Of a DNA stretch of 64,000 bases, positions 39,835-50,807 are shown in pieces; the stretch's first letter is position 1, and each line of letters opens with the position of its first letter. The position numbers were made by a program, and so were the translations under genes. The stretch lies in contig JAPFFF010000026.1 of NCBI GenBank assembly GCA_039105265.1, positions 372,001 through 436,000 of the forward strand, in the 5' to 3' direction. The notes below the pieces were generated by a model. That model ran no database searches, was not told the DNA's origin, and was given only the letters and a program-made list of their open reading frames with translations. The DNA comes from Tritrichomonas musculus. Taxonomy: Eukaryota; Parabasalia; Tritrichomonadida; Tritrichomonadidae.

Positions 39835-41360
39835 CTAGAAATTTCATCAAAAGATTGTTTCAATAAATTGAAAAGTTTTGATGTATACAAAATTTTATAA
39901 ATAAAACCATGCTATATTGAAATATTGAATATATTATAACATTTTGTTGAATCATAAATTGCAATCAAGAAATTATTCAAAAAGTCATTTTCAAAATTTT
40001 TCAAAATTTTTGTTTCAAAATTTGAGAGAAATTTCGATAGATCTGTAAATGCGCACTTTTTAGACAAAAAGTATTCAAATTATTTTGAGAATAATTTTAC
40101 GGTTATGGCCTTAGATAAAATTTATAAACAGACACGTATTAAGAATGTACTTTTATTCTTAATTTTTCAGCAATTTCCCTCCCCAAAATCTTTTAAACAA
40201 ATTACATCAATGAACATTTTGTAAACGCGCAAGTATTTCCCCTCAGCCTTCCATCCAGAAAGATATTGACTCAAAGATGAAAATAAAAGAAGAGATGCAT
40301 AAAAAGCTATTTGTTTTCCTGTATTTATTCTATAAACGCATAAATACTGCTTTTTTAATAAATTTGTTTAATGCAATATCTTTATCTTTCTTATTTCTTT
40401 TACCAAAAATAGCTCAATATGATTATTATATCTAAATAGTCCTTGGTGCATTTCAAGAGTACATTTATATGAGCAACAACTATCAGGATTTCCTTTTCAA
40501 TTCAGAATATCCTGAAATTTAGCTAATGCTTCAAATGAAAACTCTAAATTATTAATAAAAAGCTGATTTTATTATATATTATTTATTTATTTTTATTATA
40601 TTCTTATGATTAAAATTTTTTAAAATTCCGATTAAAAAAATTGAGAGCCTTTTGTCCAAAAAATTATAACTTTTTCAGATGAAAATATTTCTGAGCCTTT
40701 TGTCCGAAAAGTGCGCAAAATTGAATCTATCGAAATTTCTCTTTCATCATAGATGAATTAAAAGAATCAATGAAAACGAATGAATCATTTCAAAAATTTA
40801 AGGCACTGATCAAAATTCAGTTCTTATTTGAAAATCAAAATTATAAAATAGAGATTATAAATGAAAGTATAAAGAAATGCTGACTGAGATAAAGACAGTC
40901 ATAATCTAAAAATGAATATTTTTGAGCATTCTCCAAAACCTCGTCATGAACCTTGTCAATCACTTATTATAAAATGTTTATTCAAAAAAACTTAAAAATC
41001 AATTTCAAAGAATTTGAATTAATTTACAGAAACATGCACAGCATGCTGAACTTATGATCACAATGATGGAGAGATCAAATCATAGTAAAAAAAAAAAAAA
41101 AAAAGATTTTGAACAATTAAAATCATTTAGAGGAGTAAATGAATAGTAAATATATTTACATTATTCCTATTTATTATATTCAATGAATGTTTTTGGTAAA
41201 TTTTATTATATATGTGAAGTTTGAGATCCCAGCATTGATTTTTCTGGAATGATATTCAAAATGATTTAAATTCATTATGGGACCGTTCTTAAATGCTCAT
41301 TAAATAAATTTTTATACAGGAGAGCGCATTTTCTAAAAAAAAAAAAAAAAAGCAAAAAAA
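39835..41360. other. Mirror of 26683-27530, with a transposon
   Basis: Inverted copy of the tract after the tRNA-Tyr at 26597, enlarged by the 696-bp element at 40036. The DELKES remnant reads + at 40753-40883, then the HSPKPRHEP remnant, a poly-A run near 41086, and AT-rich sequence to the tRNA-Tyr. Nothing here looks like an intact gene. Confidence 0.6.
40036..40731. mobile_element. 696-bp TIR element, 8-bp TSD
   Basis: The ends share GATAGAT and, slightly further in, TGCGCACTTTT and GACAAAA as imperfect inverted repeats. GAAATTTC flanks both sides (40028-40035 and 40732-40739). The mirror tract near 27313-27330 has one GAAATTTC and no insert. No coding frame is seen. hAT-like by TSD length. 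Confidence 0.88.
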
Positions 41361-41446
41361 TCCGCGCTGCTGGAATCGAACCGGCGACCCTGTGATATCT
41401 ATCATTTTTTCTACAGTCACATGCTCTACCACTGAGCTAAGAGCGG
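41361..41446 (-). tRNA. tRNA-Tyr (GTA), variant intron
   Basis: Carries the AAAAAATGATAGAT intron, like its inverted partner at 26597. Confidence 0.93.
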
Positions 41447-41788
41447 CGCTACATTTTATTTGATTGATGATATAAATCATATAAAAAGTTTTGAAAAAGA
41501 AGTAAATAAATTACTTTATTTTCATTTTTTATTTTGACTAAATTAGATACTCATTAATGAGTGAATAAGAACATCAAAACTTGGATTTTGCTTCAATGAA
41601 AAAATGTTATATCTATTTATTTTTATAGACAATGATTTTTCATATATATATTATATAATAAAAAATCTTCATTGAAGAATCACCAATAAGAAAGACCTGA
41701 TGAATAAAAGAAATAAATATATTGAAAATCTTTTTTAATATCGGCAAAAAATATAAAGATATTGATATAATAAAATGAAAGAATAGAA
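41447..41788. other. Spacer between tRNA-Tyr and tRNA-Cys
   Basis: Inverted copy of 26255-26596; no gene. Confidence 0.6.
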
Positions 41789-41860
41789 GGGGATGTAGCT
41801 CAATGGTAGAGTATTGGATTGCAGTTCCACTGGTCATCGGTTCGATTCCGGTCGTCCCCT
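41789..41860 (+). tRNA. tRNA-Cys (GCA)
   Basis: Same sequence as the copy at 5574; three TTTTCAC units. Confidence 0.95.
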
Positions 41861-41972
41861 CTTTTTCACTTTTCACTTTTCACTACTTTTTTTATTTCTT
41901 ATCTTAATTAAATGACAAGCATTTTATATAAAAAAGAGAAAAATATTAATCAAATAACTTTTTTATTTAAAT

Positions 41973-42326
41973 TTAATTGAAAAGATCATCAAAAACATCT
42001 CCAAGTTCTAATGCTTCTTCTTCTTCATTTACTTCTTCTCTTTCTCTTTCTTTATCTTTATCTTTATCTTTATCTTTATCTCCAATTTGTTCGTTTGATG
42101 TTTGTTGTTCATTTCTTGTTGTTCCGTCGTTTGAAATATTTCTGAGTTTTGTTTGACCTTCTTCAATAACTTCGTTAATGTTTCGTCCTTCTAATTTATT
42201 GATGATTTCTTCTGCTTTCTTTTCTTCAAATTCATTTCCAACACTTTCAATTATCCTTTTTATATCTTCGACTTTTGGATTCTCTTTATTTAATTTGACT
42301 AACATATAAGCAGCTATATATTTCAT
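41973..42326 (-). CDS. RPLP2: 60S acidic ribosomal protein P2
   Basis: 117 residues, EEKK type; linker DKDKDKDKEREREEV. Confidence 0.95.
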   Translation of the reverse strand: MKYIAAYMLVKLNKENPKVEDIKRIIESVGNEFEEKKAEEIINKLEGRNINEVIEEGQTKLRNISNDGTTRNEQQTSNEQIGDKDKDKDKDKEREREEVNEEEEALELGDVFDDLFN

Positions 42327-42916
42327 TTACAAAAATGATATGAAAATGAAATAAAATAATTTTTATTTTTATTTTTATTTTTGTCCTGTTCCATTGTCAA
42401 AGTTTGATTAAAAATTTTTCTAATTCATTGAAATAATTTAAAAATTTTGAGATAATTGAGAATGTACTTTCAAATAAAAATTTTACTTTCAAAAAAGATT
42501 TTGAATAAATATTCATTCTTTTCTCTTGTTGGATCATCATAATGAATAAATATGGTTATATTTATTCATATTCAACAAATTTGAAAATTTTGAAATGTCT
42601 CAAAATTCCTTTCGATATTTTTAAAAATTTTGTGAAATAAATAATGATCAAACATTGACATTACAACCAAAATTTAAATAGATGAATTTATTTTATATAC
42701 TAAAAAATGTAAATTTTGGAATATTTATACTTGGTTATTGGATAATTCTTATTCTGGGAATTTTGTTTTTAAATTTGAGAGAAATTTGATGACATGAATT
42801 TTGTTTGTCAAAGTTTGATAAAAAAAAAATATAATTCAATTTGTTGAATTTTAAAATAAAAAAGTTGTAAAATTGTAAAATTATAAAATACTTCATTTTT
42901 ATTTTTAGAATTTAAA
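42327..42916. promoter_or_regulatory. Shared P2-P1 upstream region
   Basis: 590 bp; same layout as 6100-6693. Confidence 0.6.
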
Positions 42917-43246
42917 ATGACATCACCTGAGCTCGCTTGTGTTTATGCTGCACTCATTTTGAATGATGATAATGTTGAAATTGCTTCTGAAAAAATAAAT
43001 ACACTTTTAAATGCAGCAGGTGTCAAAATTGATTCATATTGGGCAGATATCTTTACAGAATATTTCAAAATTCATGATATATCAGAACTTATCAAAAGAA
43101 CAAATCTTGGAGGATATTCAACAACAGAATCAAGAAATCAAGAAAACTCAGAAATAATAAATGAAGAAGGAAAAGAAGAAGAAAAAGAAGGAAATAAAGA
43201 AGAAGAAGAAATGGAAATGGGTGGATTTGATGATCTTTTTGGTTAA
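42917..43246 (+). CDS. RPLP1: 60S acidic ribosomal protein P1
   Basis: 109 residues; the encoded protein is the same as at 24803. Confidence 0.95.
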   Translation: MTSPELACVYAALILNDDNVEIASEKINTLLNAAGVKIDSYWADIFTEYFKIHDISELIKRTNLGGYSTTESRNQENSEIINEEGKEEEKEGNKEEEEMEMGGFDDLFG

Positions 43247-43389
43247 GACACTTTAATCTTCTCTTATTTTAATTAAATAAAAATCAAAGAATTTTTTTAA
43301 TCGCAAATATCTTTTTATGATTAACATTTAAATTAAGTTGAATCATACTTTTATTTTTTGAAGTTTTTATTAAATAAAAATTGGATACA

Positions 43390-43445
43390 ATGAAATATAT
43401 AGTTGCTTATAACAATTTTACTTAATTTGATTCCCGTCGTCCCCT
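43390..43445 (+). pseudogene. P2-start/tRNA-Cys-end relic
   Basis: Same 56 bp as at 24604. Confidence 0.85.
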
Positions 43446-43480
43446 CTTTTTTTTAAATATAATATAATAAAAGAATAGAA

Positions 43481-43552
43481 GGGGATGTAGCTCAATGGTA
43501 GAGTATTGGATTGCAGTTCCACTGGTCATCGGTTCGATTCCGGTCGTCCCCT
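43481..43552 (+). tRNA. tRNA-Cys (GCA)
   Basis: Same sequence as the copy at 5574; two TTTTCAC units. Confidence 0.95.
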
Positions 43553-43655
43553 CTTTTTCACTTTTCACTACTTTTTTATTTCTTATCTTAATTAATGACA
43601 AACATTTTATATGAAAAAGAGAAAAATATTAATCAAATAACTTTTTTATTTAAAT

Positions 43656-43991
43656 TTAATTGAAAAGATCATCAAAAACATCTCCAAGTTCTAATGCTTC
43701 TTCTTCTTCATTTACTTCTTCTTTGTCTTTATCTTTGTCTTTGTCTCCAATTTGTTCGTTTGATGTTTGTTGTTCATTTCTTGTTGTTCCGTCGTTTGAA
43801 ATATTTCTGAGTTTTGTTTGACCTTCTTCAATAACTTCGTTAATGTTTCGTCCTTCTAATTTATTGATGATTTCTTCTGCTTTCTTTTCTTCAAATTCAT
43901 TTCCAACACTTTCAATTATCCTTTTTATATCTTCGACTTTTGGATTCTCTTTATTTAATTTGACTAACATATAAGCAGCTATATATTTCAT
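43656..43991 (-). CDS. RPLP2: 60S acidic ribosomal protein P2
   Basis: 111 residues; same protein as at 36953, but here with the full upstream sequence. Confidence 0.95.
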   Translation of the reverse strand: MKYIAAYMLVKLNKENPKVEDIKRIIESVGNEFEEKKAEEIINKLEGRNINEVIEEGQTKLRNISNDGTTRNEQQTSNEQIGDKDKDKDKEEVNEEEEALELGDVFDDLFN

Positions 43992-44390
43992 TTACAAAAA
44001 TGATATGATATGATAATGCAATTAAATAATTTTTATTTTTATTTTTATTTTTGTCCTGTTCCATTGTCAAAGTTTGATTAAAAATTTTTCTAATTCATTG
44101 AAATAATTTAAAAATTTTGAGATAATTGAGAATGTACTTTCAAATAAAAATTTTGCTTTCAAAAAAGATTTTGAAAAAATATTCATTCTTTTCTCTTGTT
44201 GGATAATCATAATGAATAAATATGGTTATATTTATTCATATTCAACAAATTTGAAAATTTTGAAATGTCGCAAAATTCCTCTCAATATTTTGAAAATTTA
44301 ATATAATAAAAAATGATCAAACATGACATTACAACAAAAATTTAAATAAAAATAATTTAATTGCATTATCATATCATATCATTTTTGTAA
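43992..44390. promoter_or_regulatory. P2-P2 head-to-head spacer
   Basis: 399 bp. The left gene has the full upstream sequence, the right gene the shortened one. Same as 29675-30911 minus its transposon. Confidence 0.6.
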
Positions 44391-44750
44391 ATGAAATATA
44401 TAGCTGCTTATATGTTAGTCAAATTAAATAAAGAGAATCCAAAAGTCGAAGATATAAAAAGGATAATTGAAAGTGTTGGAAATGAATTTGAAGAAAAGAA
44501 AGCAGAAGAAATCATCAATAAATTAGAAGGACGAAACATTAACGAAGTTATTGAAGAAGGTCAAACAAAACTCAGAAATATTTCAAACGACGGAACAACA
44601 AGAAATGAACAACAAACATCAAACGAACAAATTGGAGACAAAGATAAAGATAAAGATAAAGATAAAGATAAAGAAAGAGAAAGAGAAGAAATAAATGAAG
44701 AAGAAGAAGCATTAGAACTTGGAGATGTTTTTGATGATCTTTTCAACTAA
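44391..44750 (+). CDS. RPLP2: 60S acidic ribosomal protein P2
   Basis: 119 residues, the longest copy; EEKK type, with five DK units followed by EREREEI. It sits where the EERK-type copy sits at 30912, although the downstream VIT/VWA proteins are identical. Confidence 0.95.
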   Translation: MKYIAAYMLVKLNKENPKVEDIKRIIESVGNEFEEKKAEEIINKLEGRNINEVIEEGQTKLRNISNDGTTRNEQQTSNEQIGDKDKDKDKDKDKEREREEINEEEEALELGDVFDDLFN

Positions 44751-45081
44751 ATTTAAATAAAAAAGTTATTTGATTAATATTTTTCTCTTTTTTATATAAA
44801 ATCTTTGTCATTAATTAAGATAAAATATAAAAGTCGAAGATATAAAGAGAATCCAAAAATCAAATATTCAGATTATTCATCAGAAACTCATATTATATTT
44901 AATATAATAGATACCAATAAAAATTATAATAATTTAAATAATCAATATATATTGCATAATGCAATATAATCTATTTTTGCAATTTTCATATAATAAAATT
45001 TTATATTATTTTCAAAGTATAAATGGCTATGAAATCCTCAACACCTCATTGAAAAAAAAATTTATTTTATTTTATTTACAA

Positions 45082-47484
45082 ATGGGACTTGGATCTTTTT
45101 GTTCCAGGAAAAATAATGATTTCATAACTTTACAGCCAAAATCTCTTCGAATCACAGGAACTCAAAAAGGTTTTATCCAGAGTTTAGAAATTTATCAGTC
45201 AATCCAAACAGAAGAAGATCTTGATGAAGTATCTTATGTTTTTCCCTCAGATAACAACTTATGCATATATAGCATGAAATTTCAAGTTGGAGAAGAAACA
45301 ATTAACGCGGAATTAAGAAGTAATCCAGCTGCTGAGGAAACTTTCAAGGAAGCAAAGAGAGCTGGCCGTACTGCTGCAAAGACAGAAAAAGTAGCTCCAG
45401 GGATTACAGCAGTTAAGATTGGGAATGTTCCAAAAAATAAAGTTGTTGCCATAATATTCCAATGCGCCTTTATGTCCACTCTTCAAAATCCTACAACAAT
45501 TCTGACAAAGATACCTCTTCAAGCGTCAGAACCCGATGGATCAGTTACAGATTTATACAATTTGCCTTCATTAGAAATAAATGTTGATTTAACAATTTCC
45601 CACTTACATCCGATATCAGATGTTTATACGAACTGTGAATCCAACTATGCAAAAACAGACGATTGCAATGGCAAACTTACTATTCGATCTACCGTCATTA
45701 CTGATGAAAATATATTAATAATGACTGAATTTAAGGAGCCAGTCCAAAGTCAAATGGTACAATCAAAGAATACCACATCCATATCAGTTATACCACAATT
45801 TGAATCAATTAAAAGTAATTCTAAAGAATATGTATTTCTAATTGACTGTTCAGCATCTATGTTAGGCGAATCGATGCGAAAAGCCAAAGAATCACTTCAC
45901 CTTTTCCTTTCAAGGCTACCTCCAACGAGTTACTTCAACATAATCCGCTTTGGAACCAAATATGACAAACTTTTTGAAGAGTCCTCAGAAAAAGTTGATT
46001 CAAACATTGAAAAAGCCAAAACCTTCATTGATAAAATGCGTGCTAACTTGGGTGGAACCGAGATGCTTTCAATGCTTGAAGAACTTTTTAAGAAGGAAGT
46101 TAAAATCGGTTGCCAACGTCAACTTTTCATCATAACCGACGGCGAAGTTTACGAGCGCCAAAAAGTCATTCAAAAAGTTACCGAAAACCGCTGTTATAAC
46201 CGTATTTTTGCTATTGGACTTGGTCATGGTGCTGATGCAGGCTTTCTCGATGAAATCACAGAAATAACTCATGGAAAGAGCGACTTTGTCTTCAACAGAG
46301 ACGAACTTCCATCAAAAGTCGGCGAACAACTCGAGCTTTCTCTTCTTGAAGCTGCCTCTGAAACTCAACTTCACATCGAAGGAAACGACTCATTTGAAGC
46401 AGTTCCCTATCCACTACCTCCACTTCTACCAGGCGTTGTTACACAACTCTTTGTCTGTTCAGAGCAGCCAGTTGAAGAAGTGATGATCACTGCACAATTC
46501 AAACAAAATAGTGATGAAATTGAGAACGTTATTGGTTTGAAAGAAAAGTGGACGGTTAATGAAGCGTTAGATTCAAAATCGCCAATTTATGCTTTGTTTG
46601 CATGGAACCAGCTGAAGAGGATTGCTAACGATGAGAAGAAGTCTATTGCTCTTTCTTTGTCAAGTGGAGTCATGTGCGACTTCACGAGCTACGTTGCTGT
46701 TTCTGAGAACAGCTATGTCGAAAATGCAGCTGTGGAAGAAGAAGTTTGTGATGGCATGATGGAAATGATGGATGAATGCATGGCGGAATGCTGCTCTTTT
46801 GATGTTGCATCTAAAAGAATTGGAGCGCGCCTTTATGAAGCTGAGCCAATGATGGAAGATAGAATGGAATTCTGTTCAATGAAATCATTTGGCGGATGTT
46901 ATGAAAGAGAATACGAATGCTGTGAAGAATTCTGTAAAGAAGACTGCATTGAAGAAGCACCTATGAAGCTTTCTAAGAAAAAAAAGGGAAAAAAGATGAA
47001 GATGAGACTTTCAAAGAAAAAAGGCAAAAAATCATCAATTCCTGATGATGCCGATGAAGATAATGATGATGCTGATGATGCTGATGCTGTTGATGCTGCT
47101 GATTCTTCGCCTGAATCTGTTAAGCCTCCAGTTGAGGAAGAAATCGACCCGTCGAAGGTGTGGAACGAAGAGGCATCTGTCAGTGATGTGATTAGACTTC
47201 AAAGCCGTGACGGTTTCTGGGATTTGCCGTCACTTTTTGTAACCAAAAAGTTAGAAGGAAAGCCGATCGAAGTACCAGGCGTGGATTTGTCAGCATCGCC
47301 AATTGTAAAGAAGAGGGTCGTCTCAACTGTGTTCACACTCGCTTACCTTGAAAAATTCTTTAGCGACAACACAGGACGATGGAGGTTTGCAAAAGAAAAG
47401 GCATTTAAATGGTTGAAGAGAATTGAGGCATCAGTCAACTGGGAACAAGTAATCAATGGAGTCATTCCATCAATTACTAAATGA
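45082..47484 (+). CDS. VIT and VWA domain protein (copy 2)
   Basis: 800 residues from ATG 45082, identical in protein sequence to copy 1 at 31585, with the same flanks including the P2 scrap upstream. Confidence 0.9.
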   Translation: MGLGSFCSRKNNDFITLQPKSLRITGTQKGFIQSLEIYQSIQTEEDLDEVSYVFPSDNNLCIYSMKFQVGEETINAELRSNPAAEETFKEAKRAGRTAAKTEKVAPGITAVKIGNVPKNKVVAIIFQCAFMSTLQNPTTILTKIPLQASEPDGSVTDLYNLPSLEINVDLTISHLHPISDVYTNCESNYAKTDDCNGKLTIRSTVITDENILIMTEFKEPVQSQMVQSKNTTSISVIPQFESIKSNSKEYVFLIDCSASMLGESMRKAKESLHLFLSRLPPTSYFNIIRFGTKYDKLFEESSEKVDSNIEKAKTFIDKMRANLGGTEMLSMLEELFKKEVKIGCQRQLFIITDGEVYERQKVIQKVTENRCYNRIFAIGLGHGADAGFLDEITEITHGKSDFVFNRDELPSKVGEQLELSLLEAASETQLHIEGNDSFEAVPYPLPPLLPGVVTQLFVCSEQPVEEVMITAQFKQNSDEIENVIGLKEKWTVNEALDSKSPIYALFAWNQLKRIANDEKKSIALSLSSGVMCDFTSYVAVSENSYVENAAVEEEVCDGMMEMMDECMAECCSFDVASKRIGARLYEAEPMMEDRMEFCSMKSFGGCYEREYECCEEFCKEDCIEEAPMKLSKKKKGKKMKMRLSKKKGKKSSIPDDADEDNDDADDADAVDAADSSPESVKPPVEEEIDPSKVWNEEASVSDVIRLQSRDGFWDLPSLFVTKKLEGKPIEVPGVDLSASPIVKKRVVSTVFTLAYLEKFFSDNTGRWRFAKEKAFKWLKRIEASVNWEQVINGVIPSITK

Positions 47485-47758
47485 ATTAATAGATAATGAA
47501 ATAAAATTTCAATCTTATTTAAATTTTGAATGTTTTTTAATATGCCATAAAAAGATGAGAATATTTTTCATTCAATCTGGAGTTCAAATTTGAATAATCT
47601 AATATTTTCTCATTTTTTTAAGTCATATGCTACCTAAATCAACAAAAAACTTCATATGACTTTAGTTGTAATTGTAATAGCAAATGAAAAGTTAAAAACA
47701 AAAAATCTATATAAATTATTCTAAGTATTTATTCAGATTTTACTTTTTGTATGATCAC

Positions 47759-48034
47759 TTATAAAAGATTTATAGCTTCTTCGTCTCCATTTTCTGCCAG
47801 CATTTGCAAATACATCAATGCTTGCTTAATGACAGCTTTAACTCCTTCTCCTTTCAACAGCATAACTGCATACTTAAAAGTAGCATTTTCATTTCCTAAG
47901 TCGGATGACATTTTGTAATACTTTGCAGCGTCTTCTTTATTAATTTCAACTCTTTCGCCTTTTTGAAACATTGATCCTCATGCAAATATTGCATCGGTAT
48001 CTCCTTTTTCAGCAGTCATTTTATAATACTTACA
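47759..48034 (-). pseudogene. Sel1-repeat gene fragment (copy 2)
   Basis: Same fragment and same internal TGA as at 34262-34537. Confidence 0.75.
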
Positions 48035-48572
48035 GCTGTTTAGGAAATAGATTTTTTTTAGGAAATAGAATTTTTTTTTATAGATTAGCAACGATCATTT
48101 TACATTCAATTTTCAATATAACAAAATACGATTTTTTTAGAGAACAAAGGAGTATGAACCTTATTTTATTATTAAAAATAGTTATATATCTGATAATAAA
48201 TATAATTATGATGATTAATTTAATAGAGAATGTTCTAAGATACATAAAATATTAGATTTTCATAAAATTTTATTTTTCTAATTAAAAAGCTGATGTATGC
48301 TTAATTAAACATCATAAAATATTCATTTTTTTAAGTTTTGCTAATATTTATTGAAAAAATAATAATTAGATAAAATTAGAAGAAAAAATGGAACAACAAG
48401 GCAAATAAGCATAATAATAAATTATAAAATGTTCATATATGAAAGTGTAATATATCTGTTTTTTAAATATATGTAATATTAGTATTAAATTCAGATATAA
48501 TGATAAAAAAGTTTTATAGTCACATCAAAAAAAGAAGACATTATTATAATAAAATAAAATGAAAGAATAGAA
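48035..48572. other. AT-rich spacer
   Basis: Direct copy of 34538-35075; no gene. Confidence 0.65.
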
Positions 48573-48644
48573 GGGGATGTAGCTCAATGGTAGAGTATTG
48601 GATTGCAGTTCCACTGGTCATCGGTTCGATTCCGGTCGTCCCCT
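48573..48644 (+). tRNA. tRNA-Cys (GCA)
   Basis: Same sequence as the copy at 5574; five TTTTCAC units. Confidence 0.95.
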
Positions 48645-48770
48645 CTTTTTCACTTTTCACTTTTCACTTTTCACTTTTCACTACTTTTTTTATTTCTTAT
48701 CTTAATCAAATGACAAGCATTTTATATAAAAAAGAGAAAAATATTAATCAAATAACTTTTTCATTTAAAT

Positions 48771-49112
48771 TTAATTGAAAAGATCATCAAAAACATCTCC
48801 AAGTTCTAATGCTTCTTCTTCTTCATTTACTTCTTCTCTTTCTTTATCTTTGTCTTTGTCTTTGTCTCCAATTTGTTCGTTTGATGTTTGTTGTTCATTT
48901 CTTGTTGTTCCGTCGTTTGAAATATTTCTGAGTTTTGTTTGACCTTCTTCAATAACTTCGTTAATGTTTCGTCCTTCTAATTTATTGATGATTTCTTCTG
49001 CTTTCTTTTCTTCAAATTCATTTCCAACACTTTCAATTATCCTTTTTATATCTTCGACTTTTGGATTCTCTTTATTTAATTTGACTAACATATAAGCAGC
49101 TATATATTTCAT
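48771..49112 (-). CDS. RPLP2: 60S acidic ribosomal protein P2
   Basis: 113 residues, EEKK type; linker DKDKDKEREEV. Confidence 0.95.
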   Translation of the reverse strand: MKYIAAYMLVKLNKENPKVEDIKRIIESVGNEFEEKKAEEIINKLEGRNINEVIEEGQTKLRNISNDGTTRNEQQTSNEQIGDKDKDKDKEREEVNEEEEALELGDVFDDLFN

Positions 49113-49706
49113 TTACAAAAATGATATGATATGATAATGCAATTAAATAATTTTTATTTTTATTTTTATTTTTGTCCTGTTCCATTGTCAAAGTTTGATT
49201 AAAAATTTTTCTAATTCATTGAAATAATTTAAAAATTTTGAGATAATTGAGAATGTACTTTCAAATAAAAATTTTGCTTTCAAAAAAGATTTTGAAAAAA
49301 TATTCATTCTTTTCTCTTGTTGGATAATCATAATGAATAAATATGGTTATATTTATTCATATTCAACAAATTTGAAAATTTTGAAATGTCTCAAAATTCC
49401 TTTCAATATTTTTAAAAATTTTATGAAATAAATAATGATCAAACATTGACATTACAACCAAAATTTAAATAGATGAATTTATTTTATATACTAAAAAATG
49501 TAAATTTTGGAATATTTATACTTGGTTATTGGATAATTCTTATTCTAGGAATTTTGTTTTTAAATTTGAGAGAAATTTGATGACATGAATTTTGTTTGTC
49601 AAAGTTTGATAAAAAAAAATATAATTCAATTTGTTGAATTTTAAAATAAAAAAGTTGTAAAATTGTAAAATTATAAAATACTTCATTTTTATTTTTAGAA
49701 TTTAAA
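49113..49706. promoter_or_regulatory. Shared P2-P1 upstream region
   Basis: 594 bp; same layout as 6100-6693. Confidence 0.6.
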
Positions 49707-50042
49707 ATGACATCACCTGAACTCGCTTGTGTTTATGCTGCACTCATTTTGAATGATGATAATGTTGAAATTGCTTCTGAAAAAATAAATACACTTTTAA
49801 ATGCAGCAGGTGTCAAAATTGATTCATATTGGGCAGATATCTTTACAGAATATTTCAAAATTCATGATATATCAGAACTTATCAAAAGAACAAATCTTGG
49901 AGGATATTCAACAACAGAATCAAGAAATCAAGAAAACTCAGAAATAATAAATGAAGAAGGAAAAGAAGAAGAAAAAGGAAAAGAAGGAAATAAAGAAGAA
50001 GAAGAAATGGAAATGGGTGGATTTGATGATCTTTTTGGTTAA
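49707..50042 (+). CDS. RPLP1: 60S acidic ribosomal protein P1
   Basis: 111 residues; EIASE, FKIHD, long linker. Confidence 0.95.
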   Translation: MTSPELACVYAALILNDDNVEIASEKINTLLNAAGVKIDSYWADIFTEYFKIHDISELIKRTNLGGYSTTESRNQENSEIINEEGKEEEKGKEGNKEEEEMEMGGFDDLFG

Positions 50043-50185
50043 GACACTTTAATCTTCTCTTATTTTAATTAAATAAAAATCAAAGAATTTTTTTAATCGC
50101 AAATATCTTTTTATGATTAACATTTAAATTAAGTTGAATCATACTTTTATTTTTTGAAGTTTTTATTAAATAAAAATTGGATACA

Positions 50186-50241
50186 ATGAAATATATAGTT
50201 GCTTATAACAATTTTACTTAATTTGATTCCCGTCGTCCCCT
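50186..50241 (+). pseudogene. P2-start/tRNA-Cys-end relic
   Basis: Same 56 bp as at 24604. Confidence 0.85.
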
Positions 50242-50276
50242 CTTTTTTTTAAATATAATATAATAAAAGAATAGAA

Positions 50277-50348
50277 GGGGATGTAGCTCAATGGTAGAGT
50301 ATTGGATTGCAGTTCCACTGGTCATCGGTTCGATTCCGGTCGTCCCCT
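50277..50348 (+). tRNA. tRNA-Cys (GCA)
   Basis: Same sequence as the copy at 5574; two TTTTCAC units. It has the normal T stem, unlike its direct-repeat counterpart at 36776. Confidence 0.95.
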
Positions 50349-50453
50349 CTTTTTCACTTTTCACTACTTTTTTTATTTCTTATCTTAATTAAATGACAAA
50401 CATTTTATATGAAAAAGAGAAAAATATTAATCAAATAACTTTTTTATTTAAAT

Positions 50454-50807
50454 TTAATTGAAAAGATCATCAAAAACATCTCCAAGTTCTAATGCTTCTT
50501 CTTCTTCATTTATTTCTTCTCTTTCTCTTTCTTTATCTTTATCTTTATCTTTATCTTTGTCTCCAATTTGTTCGTTTGATGTTTGTTGTTCATTTCTTGT
50601 TGTTCCGTCGTTTGAAATATTTCTGAGTTTTGTTTGACCTTCTTCAATAACTTCGTTAATGTTTCGTCCTTCTAATTTATTGATGATTTCTTCTGCTTTC
50701 TTTTCTTCAAATTCATTTCCAACACTTTCAATTATCCTTTTTATATCTTCGACTTTTGGATTCTCTTTATTTAATTTGACTAACATATAAGCAGCTATAT
50801 ATTTCAT
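50454..50807 (-). CDS. RPLP2: 60S acidic ribosomal protein P2
   Basis: 117 residues, EEKK type, same protein as the divergent partner at 51195. Shortened upstream sequence. Confidence 0.95.
   Translation of the reverse strand: MKYIAAYMLVKLNKENPKVEDIKRIIESVGNEFEEKKAEEIINKLEGRNINEVIEEGQTKLRNISNDGTTRNEQQTSNEQIGDKDKDKDKDKEREREEINEEEEALELGDVFDDLFN

Larger units (their letters stand above)
24262..43991. repeat. Inverted repeat, arms about 24.3-29.8 kb and 37.6-44.0 kb
   Basis: Mirror-ordered arms share P2, tRNA-Cys, relic, P1, P2, tRNA-Cys, tRNA-Tyr (with the same rare intron), orphan remnants with the same tRNA-Cys deletion, P2, P1, relic, tRNA-Cys and P2. The right arm is longer because of the 696-bp transposon. 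Confidence 0.85.

Noticed and set aside
48587-48778. Frame starting MVEYWIAVPLVIGSIPVV
   Set aside because: It is the tRNA-Cys gene read as codons; the mirror frame at 53221-53409 is the same.
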